From: Methylacidiphilum caldifontis
GTDB taxonomy: Bacteria; Verrucomicrobiota; Verrucomicrobiia; Methylacidiphilales; CAMAQI01
Assembly (NCBI GenBank): GCA_945860255.1
Contig: CAMAQI010000157.1
Location: forward strand, 1 to 5,766
Reading direction: 5' to 3'
Length of the DNA stretch: 5,766 nucleotides
Below the pieces are notes generated by a model. The model did not search any database. It had not been told where the DNA came from and saw nothing but the letters and a program-made list of their open reading frames with translations. How positions within the stretch are numbered: position 1 is the first letter of the stretch; each line of letters begins with the position of its first letter. Position numbers and translations under genes: made by a program. Below are positions 1-5,031 of the stretch, piece by piece.

Positions 1-142
1 ATGATCCCTCAGCAAAACTAAACTCCATTAATGTTTCAGAAACATTATTCGCAGAGAAAACTTTCCTGACGGCTCCCGACCACAAATACATATGCGGAGT
101 CTTAAAATCGACGATTCGCTGATCTATTGCAACTTCTGGCAT
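1..142 (-). CDS. Partial unknown protein, N-terminal 47 residues, leftward
   Basis: I do not recognise this gene. A minus-strand frame opens with ATG at 142-140 and stays open to the left edge for 47 codons, so the rest lies outside the window. It starts MPEVAIDQRIVDFKTPHMYL and continues with a basic VRKV segment and a hydrophobic/acidic stretch; there is no signal peptide or membrane segment. An in-frame TAA lies three codons before the ATG, so this is the only good start. No Shine-Dalgarno sequence is visible, but a plausible promoter lies 38-65 bases upstream. It is the first gene inward from the proposed element end in comM, transcribed away from that end. In Tn7-like elements the position next to an end is often a transposition gene (for example a TnsA-like endonuclease), but nothing in the 47 residues proves this. 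The frame is short enough to be chance. Confidence 0.45.
   Translation of the reverse strand, partial: MPEVAIDQRIVDFKTPHMYLWSGAVRKVFSANNVSETLMEFSFAEGS
29..47. repeat. Perfect 9-bp inverted repeat with 1-base centre
   Basis: TAATGTTTC and GAAACATTA flank a single A at 38, making a 19-base palindrome. It lies inside the partial leftward gene. With a one-base centre it suits a dimeric DNA-binding protein better than a hairpin. ATTAATGTTT, which overlaps its left arm (27-36), recurs at 290-299 next to the proposed element tip, and ATTAATGT occurs at 151-158. Confidence 0.5.
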
Positions 143-145
143 TCG

Positions 146-171
146 CGAAAATTAATGTAATCAAATTTTCG
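146..171. repeat. 8-bp inverted repeat just upstream of the leftward gene
   Basis: CGAAAATT (146-153) and AATTTTCG (164-171) are perfect complements separated by 10 bases. The pair lies between the putative promoter and the ATG at 142 and overlaps the direct-repeat copy at 165-177. It could be an operator or a hairpin in the leader of the partial gene. The arms are AT-rich, so chance is possible. Confidence 0.4.
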
Positions 172-177
172 GATTAA
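165..177 (-). repeat. Copy C of the ATTTTCGGATTAA repeat
   Basis: This 13-base sequence is identical to that at 278-290 and in the same orientation. Measured from the proposed tip at 305 it lies 129-141 bases in. It falls at the expected transcription start of the leftward gene, where a transposase or repressor could act as an autoregulator. The function is inferred. Confidence 0.45.
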
Positions 178-179
178 AT

Positions 180-207
180 CTTATAATTACTTAAATCTGC
201 ATTACAA
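180..207 (-). promoter_or_regulatory. Candidate sigma-70-type promoter for the leftward partial gene
   Basis: Read leftward, TTGTAA (207-202) and TATAAG (185-180) are separated by 16 bases. They match the -35 and -10 consensus at 4/6 and 5/6 positions. The expected start, near 173, gives a leader of about 30 bases before the ATG at 142 and would lie within repeat copy C. AT-rich DNA yields such matches by chance, so support is moderate at best. Confidence 0.35.
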
Positions 208-256
208 CCTCTTTTTTATTAATAACTTATAAAAAGATAGGTTCCTTTAAGCCTTA

Positions 257-269
257 ATATTCGGATAAT
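257..269 (-). repeat. Copy B (imperfect) of the ATTTTCGGATTAA repeat
   Basis: ATATTCGGATAAT matches the repeat at most positions, including the central TTCGGAT. Its core lies 21 bases from that of copy A, close to two helical turns and similar to the roughly 22-base sites bound by TnsB in Tn7 ends. It differs enough that chance in AT-rich DNA cannot be excluded. Confidence 0.35.
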
Positions 270-277
270 TGTTTGTG

Positions 278-290
278 ATTTTCGGATTAA
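278..290 (-). repeat. Copy A of the ATTTTCGGATTAA repeat, nearest the element tip
   Basis: This copy is identical to that at 165-177. It lies 16-28 bases in from the proposed tip at 305. It overlaps the premature stop codon (287-289) that ends the comM remnant, so the stop comes from the incoming DNA. It is a candidate transposase-binding site; no protein evidence is available. Confidence 0.45.
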
Positions 291-1159
291 TTAATGTTTT
301 TAACAGATCCCCCACTCAGACCGATATCGGAAATCGTATGGTGGGGGGATCGAAAGGAGCGTTCACGTAAAAGTGAGGCCCCTGATTCGAGAAGTCCGGC
401 GACGCTATGAATGCGTGAGACCTCCATCGATTCCTCTAGGTTCATGGAAGGAAAGATCGTGGGAATCCGTTTTGCGAGCATCGATTTTCCACTTCCAGGA
501 GGTCCTAGCATCAGGAGATGATGGCCTCCGCTGACGCAGACCTCGATGGCTCGTTTGGCATTCTCTTGTCCTTTGACGTCGGAGAAATCAACGTGATGTT
601 GTGAGTGATCGGCCTCAAAAATCTGATGATGGACTGGCTCTAGATGAATCTTTCCTGCAAGAAAATCGACAATTTGGCGGAGATGGTGGATCGAATAAAC
701 GGTGATTCCCTCCACGACCGCGGCCTCTCCCAGATTGGATTCCGGGACAAAAATACGGCGAACCCCTCTTTTTTTGGCAGTATGAGCGATGGCAATCATT
801 CCTTTGACGGGACGAACCATTCCATTTAAGGCGAGTTCTCCAATCATCCAAGAGGAGTCGAGTTCCTCTTTCGGTATTTGGCCTGTTGCTGCGAGGAGTC
901 CGATGGCAATTGGGAGATCGAAGCTAGGGCCCTCCTTTTTTAAGTCTGCAGGAGCGAGGTTGACCGTGATGCGTTGATATTCGTAGCGATAACCGGAATT
1001 TTCGATCGCCGATTTAACTCGGTCACGGCTTTCTCGAACCGCGGTGTCTGGAAGACCGACATGGACGACCGTCCATTCCCCCTCGCATACATTGACCTCG
1101 ATTTGAATCGGATAGGCATCGACTCCCCAAACAGCAGCGGATTCTAAGTGAGCAAGCAT
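287..1159 (-). pseudogene. comM: ComM/YifB Mg-chelatase-like AAA+ ATPase, truncated at the 3' end
   Basis: ComM is a hexameric AAA+ helicase that promotes branch migration when natural transformation DNA integrates; in many bacteria the family is known only as YifB. The start at 1159 gives MLAHLESAAVWGVDAYPIQI, the usual family N-terminus. The frame could extend upstream to an ATG at 1273, but that adds 38 Lys/Pro/Ser-rich residues the family lacks. Residues about 5-170 form the Lon-like ChlI domain (KKEGPSFDLPIAIGLLA at 74-90). The Mg-chelatase AAA+ domain begins near 190, with Walker A GPPGSGKS at 219-226 and FRSPHHT at 269-275. After ISDIGLSGG the family sequence stops and five unrelated residues precede a stop. 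The remnant has 290 residues against about 500 normally, so Walker B, the sensors and the C-terminal domain are gone and ATPase activity should be lost. It diverges from the rightward genes. Confidence 0.88.
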
Positions 1160-1277
1160 GAGAGAGGAGGTGGGAGAGAGTGGGGGAGTCGTCAAGGAGG
1201 GGGGTGAGATTTTCTTAAGTTGACGCCGAAGCGAAGCATGTCGGACCTTCTCATTTTTTAAGTTGCGCTTCAAAAGG

Positions 1278-1305
1278 TTAGTGACATCCTGATTGAAATC
1301 ACTAA
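1278..1305. promoter_or_regulatory. Perfect 7-bp inverted repeat in the divergent intergenic region, possible operator
   Basis: TTAGTGA (1278-1284) and TCACTAA (1299-1305) are exact complements with a 14-base spacer, so half-site centres are 21 bases apart, two helical turns. The repeat ends 10 bases before the ATG of the Minf_1886-family gene. GTGACA at 1281-1286, inside the left arm, could serve as a -35 element with a poor -10 (TAATTC, 1303-1308), which would put the transcript start almost on the ATG. An operator or a short leader hairpin are both possible. Confidence 0.35.
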
Positions 1306-1315
1306 TTCAAAACAA

Positions 1316-1798
1316 ATGGCAAGCCAGCAGCAAACTCAGAAATTTATCGATGATGTTCGTCTTATTTGTTTAGAAGACACTCGGTACCCCCTTGAAAGCT
1401 ATCTCTTTGTCCGCGAGGGACTTGATCATACGCTCAAAATCATGAAGCGGAATAGCCATGGAGCTTCTGGTCATGTCTCAGGACAGGAGCTTTTAAATGG
1501 AATTCGTGACTATTCGCTCAAGGAGTTCGGACCGATGACGAAATCGGTGCTCAATGAGTGGGGAATCAAGGTTTGCGAAGATTTTGGTCATATTGTCTTT
1601 AATCTCGTCAATAAAGGGGTTCTCGGACGAACTCAGTCCGATTCGATCGAGGATTTCAAAAAAGGGTTCAGTTTTGATGAGGCTTTTGTGAAGCCTTTTC
1701 AACCGCAAAAACCGACAAACCGCTCTTCATCTAAGAAAGTTTCGGCGAAAAAACCACGGGTAAAGTCCTCCGCGAAGAGTAAGACAGGCTCTTCTTAG
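1316..1798 (+). CDS. Minf_1886 family protein (verrucomicrobial/planctomycete conserved protein)
   Basis: The protein has 160 residues and unknown function. It matches my recollection of the Minf_1886 family, conserved in Verrucomicrobia and Planctomycetes. The conserved core covers residues about 10-126: YPLESYLFVREGLDHTL near 24-40, GHVSGQELLNGIRDYSLKEF at 52-71, WGIKVCEDFGHIVFNLV at 82-98, and a final FSFDEAF. From about 134 the sequence becomes a Ser/Lys-rich tail (SSSKKVSAKKPRVKSSAKSK) that is probably disordered and could contact nucleic acid or acidic surfaces; that is inference. There are no membrane segments or signal peptide, so it should be cytoplasmic. The start at 1316 has no Shine-Dalgarno sequence and is chosen because it is the first ATG before the conserved core. 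It lies 21 bases before the M16 peptidase, so the two are probably co-transcribed. Confidence 0.85.
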   Translation: MASQQQTQKFIDDVRLICLEDTRYPLESYLFVREGLDHTLKIMKRNSHGASGHVSGQELLNGIRDYSLKEFGPMTKSVLNEWGIKVCEDFGHIVFNLVNKGVLGRTQSDSIEDFKKGFSFDEAFVKPFQPQKPTNRSSSKKVSAKKPRVKSSAKSKTGSS

Positions 1799-1806
1799 TG
1801 GTTACC

Positions 1807-1814
1807 GGGGAGGG
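1807..1814 (+). promoter_or_regulatory. Strong Shine-Dalgarno for the M16 peptidase
   Basis: GGGGAGGG ends five bases before the ATG at 1820. It is the only clear ribosome binding site in the window; the other starts have none. It fixes the peptidase start and suggests that gene is translated independently of the one upstream. Confidence 0.7.
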
Positions 1815-1819
1815 TTACT

Positions 1820-4363
1820 ATGGATGCTTCTTCCTTTTCAGTTCCGGATATTTTTATTTCTAAGCCTGAAGTCCTCGAGCTTGCGAATGGGCTCAATCTC
1901 ATTGTATTAAAAGAGGACTCTGCTCCCGTGGTGAGTCTTCAATATTGGGTCGGGACAGGGAGTATTCATGAGGGGGAGTGGCTTGGAACGGGGATCTCTC
2001 ATTTTCTCGAACATTTGATGTTCAAAGGGACCGAAAAACGGGGGAATTCCGAGATGGCTCAGGAGATTCAATCGTTGGGAGGTCACCTGAATGCCTATAC
2101 GACATTCGATCATACTGTTTATTACGTCGATCTTCCCTCCGATCAATGGAAGCCGGCGGCAGAGATTCTCGGAGAGGCCGTTTTTCATTCGACCCTTCCT
2201 GCGGAGGAGTTCGATCGAGAGCAGGAGGTGATCCGCCGCGAGTTTGCCATGGGGGAGGACAATCCGGATCGTCGTTTGAGCCGACTCCTTTTTAAGACCG
2301 CTTTTCAAAAGTATCCGTATCGTTTTCCGGTGATTGGAGTTCTTTCGTTGTTTAATCAACTCAAACGCGAAGATTTAGTTCGTTACTATCAACAACGCTA
2401 TGTTCCTCAAAATGTCACCTTGATTGTCGTCGGTGATGTGAACCCGGAGGAGGTAAAAACTTGGGCTCACGATTTTTTAGAGAAGATTCCGGCCTCTATT
2501 TTAAAAGAGGTCGTGATCGCTCCGGAACCAGTTCAGATGTTGCCCCGAGAATTTCGCGAGAGTTTCCCCACCGATCTTTTACGGCTTTCGATTCTCTTTC
2601 ATACCCCAGGAATTGAGCATGAGGATACCCCGGCTCTTGATTTACTTTCGGTGATGATGGGAGGAACTCGTGGTTCAAAACTTCATCAGCTGATTGTTGA
2701 GCAGAGGGGATTAGCTGAGGATCTCTCCGCTTATGCCTATACTCCCTCGGGCTATGGGCTTTGGGGGGTATCGGCTCGTGGTCAGAAGGAAAAGGGTCAG
2801 GAATTGGAGAAAGTGATCCGAGAGGTGATCTATCATGTCGATTCGAAAACCTTTTCCGATCAAGATCTTGACCGCTCGAAACGTCAGCTTCTTCTGCATC
2901 ACTATCGCGGTTTGAAGTCGATGTCTGGGAAAGCAGGGGAGATTGGCGGCGGATGGCTACTCACGAAAAATCCGTTATTTCAGAGTTGTTACTTAGAGAG
3001 ACTTTGTGCCGTGACCTTGGAAGAGGTGGTGGCCGTGGCGCATCGCTATCTTCGCCCCTCGTTGGAAAATTTAATTTCGATTTATCCAGAAGAGAAAAAA
3101 GAGCTTTCGCCAGTCACCGCTCAAGAGGCGGTCGCTCCTCAGTTCGCCATTAAAGAATCGCTGACGAATGGACTCTCCTTGATTCAAGTTCGCAATCCCC
3201 ATCTGCCGTTGATGACCTATCGCGCTCTATTTTCCGGTGGATTATTGGCGGAGCCTCAAGGAAAAAGTGGGATATCCCTTTTGGCCGCCCATCTTTTGAC
3301 CAAGGGGACCCGTCGTCGAACAGCGGCAGAGTTGATCGAAAAAATTGAAAGCTTGGGGGGGATTCTAAGTGCCGATTCAAATGTAAATTCCGCAACTCTT
3401 TCCTTGGAGATTTTGAGTTCTGATTGGGAACAGGGATTAGAGCTTTTTCAAGAGATGCTCAATGAGCCGATGCTTCGTCCCGAGGAGTTAGAGACCGAGC
3501 GTCGTCGACAAATCGGATCGATTCAAATGGATCACGATCAACCGATGTCGCAAGCGCGCAATATGGTTCGTGAAGTTCTCTTTTCCGAGCATCCCTATCG
3601 TAATACTCCGATGGGTAAACAAGAGGATTTATCTAATATTCAAGGCTCCGATGTTGAGGAGTTTTGGAGCAAAAACATTCAGACGACCGAGACGATCTTT
3701 GCTCTTTCGAGCTCGATTGATCTCGAGAAGGTGAAGGATCGTTTTCAAAAGGTCTTTCATTGGAAGCCCAAGAGTGCAACGCGATCAGAGATCATTCCTT
3801 TCCCACTGCAACAATCCTTTCGCGTGGAACGTACCACGCCGAAGCAACAGGCGGTTCTGCAATTTGCCTTTCCGACCGTTTCAACAGCAGATCCCGATCA
3901 ACTTGTATTAGAGATGTTAAGTGAGGCCCTTTCCGATTTAGGCTCGCGGCTCTTTGTACGGATTCGCGAAAAACTCGGGCTCGCCTACTTTGTCGGAACC
4001 TCTCAGTTTTTGGCTCAGAAGGCCGGTTATTTTGTTTTTTACGTCGGAACCGATCCGAAAAAAAGAGTTCTTGTGGAGAGTGAGATGTTGGATGAGATTC
4101 GTTTGATCGCCGAAAAGGGAATTACTTCCGAGGAGGTTGAACGTTCCCGCGCCAAGCTCTTAAGTCATATGAAAATGATGCGACAGGACCCAGCGACCAT
4201 TGCCTATTCTGCTGCGCTTCATGAATATTTGGGGATGGGTTATAATCACCATATCGCTAAGGCACAACGCTTTGCCTCGATCTCTCTCGAGGAGATAAAT
4301 CAGGCGGCAAAAAAATACTTCTCGAATCCCCATTACGTCACTGCTATCGTTAGTCCTGAATAA
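1820..4363 (+). CDS. Tandem two-domain M16 (pitrilysin family) zinc metallopeptidase
   Basis: This 847-residue protein is a fusion of two M16 halves, each about the 420 residues of a standalone bacterial M16B subunit. The first half (about 15-430) carries the zinc site: HFLEH at 61-65, with E64 as catalytic base, H61 and H65 as ligands, and E141 as third ligand exactly 76 residues after H65, plus the supporting E134. The second half (about 440-845) has lost the site: the aligned residues read LLAAH (487-491). It instead holds the R716/Y723 pair in REKLGLAY that grips substrate in the family; the first half has V293 and E300 there. The two halves are thus complementary, as in the active/inactive subunits of mitochondrial processing peptidase. 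No signal peptide is visible, so it probably degrades or processes peptides in the cytoplasm. Substrate unknown. It follows the Minf_1886 gene by 21 bases. Confidence 0.93.
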   Translation: MDASSFSVPDIFISKPEVLELANGLNLIVLKEDSAPVVSLQYWVGTGSIHEGEWLGTGISHFLEHLMFKGTEKRGNSEMAQEIQSLGGHLNAYTTFDHTVYYVDLPSDQWKPAAEILGEAVFHSTLPAEEFDREQEVIRREFAMGEDNPDRRLSRLLFKTAFQKYPYRFPVIGVLSLFNQLKREDLVRYYQQRYVPQNVTLIVVGDVNPEEVKTWAHDFLEKIPASILKEVVIAPEPVQMLPREFRESFPTDLLRLSILFHTPGIEHEDTPALDLLSVMMGGTRGSKLHQLIVEQRGLAEDLSAYAYTPSGYGLWGVSARGQKEKGQELEKVIREVIYHVDSKTFSDQDLDRSKRQLLLHHYRGLKSMSGKAGEIGGGWLLTKNPLFQSCYLERLCAVTLEEVVAVAHRYLRPSLENLISIYPEEKKELSPVTAQEAVAPQFAIKESLTNGLSLIQVRNPHLPLMTYRALFSGGLLAEPQGKSGISLLAAHLLTKGTRRRTAAELIEKIESLGGILSADSNVNSATLSLEILSSDWEQGLELFQEMLNEPMLRPEELETERRRQIGSIQMDHDQPMSQARNMVREVLFSEHPYRNTPMGKQEDLSNIQGSDVEEFWSKNIQTTETIFALSSSIDLEKVKDRFQKVFHWKPKSATRSEIIPFPLQQSFRVERTTPKQQAVLQFAFPTVSTADPDQLVLEMLSEALSDLGSRLFVRIREKLGLAYFVGTSQFLAQKAGYFVFYVGTDPKKRVLVESEMLDEIRLIAEKGITSEEVERSRAKLLSHMKMMRQDPATIAYSAALHEYLGMGYNHHIAKAQRFASISLEEINQAAKKYFSNPHYVTAIVSPE

Positions 4364-4419
4364 GTTAAAAATCACAGAAGCGCCGAAATGCCCTCCTGAA
4401 CCAACCCCCTAGAAATTAT

Positions 4420-4881
4420 ATGGAATCTCGTGAAATGGCTCAACGCTTTGCTCAATTTGTCATGATTCAAGCTCAGAATATTCTGATGATGCTTGGAAAA
4501 ATCCCAACTCCTGATGGAGAAATGTATCCTCCGAATTTCGAATCAGCAAAGATGTTGATCGAACAGTTAGAGATGATGGAGGTAAAGACCAAAGGAAATC
4601 TATCTCCCCAGGAGGCAGCGCTTCTTGAGAAGGCCATTTCTCAGATCAAACTCGCCTTTATAGAGTCCACAGGAGGAACTCCTCACACGATGATCCCGAG
4701 TCGTCCCATGGGTGAACTGCCAACGATGGAGGAATTAAATGAGGACGAGGAGGAGGATGAGGGGACCCCAGAGCAATTGCGCCCTCCTGCTGCCGAGAAA
4801 CCGGCCGCCTCGACCCCTGCTCCGGCCCCGGTCGTTGAAGAGGTTGAAAACAAAAAGAAGTTTGTTAAAAAGTATACATAA
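4420..4881 (+). CDS. DUF1844 domain-containing protein
   Basis: This 153-residue protein has unknown function. Residues about 8-83 fit DUF1844: a helical start (FAQFVMIQAQNILMMLGKIP, 10-29), then AKMLIEQLEMMEVKTKGNLS (43-62) with the characteristic KTKGNLSPQE, and an amphipathic helix to about 82. After it comes a variable tail: an acidic run EDEEEDE at 108-114, a Pro/Ala-rich linker at about 120-138, and a basic end KKKFVKKYT (145-153). Such a charged, low-complexity tail is probably disordered. There is no signal peptide; the short hydrophobic N-terminal helix is too Gln/Met-rich for a clear membrane span. ATG at 4420 lacks a Shine-Dalgarno sequence; M6 (4435) is a weaker alternative. It lies 56 bases after the peptidase with no terminator between, so co-transcription is possible. 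Confidence 0.85.
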   Translation: MESREMAQRFAQFVMIQAQNILMMLGKIPTPDGEMYPPNFESAKMLIEQLEMMEVKTKGNLSPQEAALLEKAISQIKLAFIESTGGTPHTMIPSRPMGELPTMEELNEDEEEDEGTPEQLRPPAAEKPAASTPAPAPVVEEVENKKKFVKKYT

Positions 4882-4948
4882 ATCGGTCAAAGAGCATCAC
4901 CAAAGATATCTCATCAATGAAAATATTCTCTAGCCCATATCAATCGCA

Positions 4949-4976
4949 TTGAATTCCGATTTATGAATTTTAAAAA
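4949..4976 (+). promoter_or_regulatory. Weak candidate promoter before the GT-C gene
   Basis: The 150-base gap 4882-5031 is AT-rich and holds no gene. TTGAAT (4949-4954) and TAAAAA (4971-4976) lie 16 bases apart, each a partial match to the -35 and -10 consensus. This would give a leader of about 50 bases. No stem-loop with a T-run was found in the gap, so the end of the upstream transcript is also unmarked. Confidence 0.2.
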
Positions 4977-5008
4977 TACAGTTTCATTTGTTTTAAGAGT
5001 GAGGGACT

Positions 5009-5021
5009 AAGAAAGTTTCTT
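5009..5021. repeat. Short palindrome just upstream of the GT-C gene
   Basis: AAGAAA and TTTCTT flank a single G, ending 10 bases before the ATG at 5032. It occupies the place of a ribosome binding site, and no Shine-Dalgarno sequence is seen there. A repressor site is possible, but a 6-bp AT-rich palindrome is easily a chance event. Confidence 0.25.
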
Positions 5022-5031
5022 TATTTTCTTT

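Larger units (their letters stand above)
1..305. mobile_element. Putative end of a transposon/genomic island inserted in comM (other end outside window)
   Basis: Seen: comM family homology stops at about 305-308. From there leftward the DNA is very AT-rich (about 22% G+C over 151-300, against about 55% over 301-360) and carries short repeats. The first bases past the break, read leftward, are TGTTAAAAACA, giving ACA on the + strand at 303-305. Known: transposons with DDE transposases of the Tn7/Mu/Tn552 (TnsB/TniA) class have TGT...ACA ends with several subterminal transposase-binding repeats, and comM is an established insertion site for Tn6022/AbaR-type islands in Acinetobacter. Inferred: this is one such end. 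The matching end, the transposase genes and the target duplication are not visible. A deletion junction, another element type or a misassembly would also explain a sharp break. Confidence 0.45.

Noticed and set aside
3..122. Open + strand frame from the left edge to TGA at 120-122 (39 codons)
   Set aside because: It overlaps the minus-strand frame antisense, has no visible start, and the minus frame has a clean ATG, an upstream stop and a promoter candidate. One of the two is a shadow; the minus one is better supported, but this one cannot be fully excluded.
1..305. CRISPR array or tandem repeat array
   Set aside because: The repeats are only 13 bases, unevenly spaced and two to three in number, with no spacer-like regularity.
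615..977. Overlapping frames on both strands inside comM
   Set aside because: They lie in other frames of a gene with clear family motifs, and their translations look like shadows with no recognisable domain.
1160..1273. comM start at the upstream ATG (1273)
   Set aside because: The added 38 residues are low-complexity and absent from the family, whose members start at the MLA residue encoded at 1159; it would also leave only 42 bases to the divergent gene.
1907..3395. Several 60-150 residue frames within the M16 gene, including a 150-residue minus-strand frame at 1907-2359
   Set aside because: They are antisense or alternate-frame readings of a region whose main frame contains the intact zinc site and conserved M16 sequence.
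4739..4933. Alternate-frame 64-residue reading over the DUF1844 tail
   Set aside because: The Arg/Pro-rich translation arises from the GAG/GAC and Pro/Ala codons of the real frame; no start signal or domain supports it.
4951..4969. Possible terminator stem AATTC/GAATT after the DUF1844 gene
   Set aside because: A five-pair AT-rich stem with an eight-base loop and no following T-run is too weak to call.
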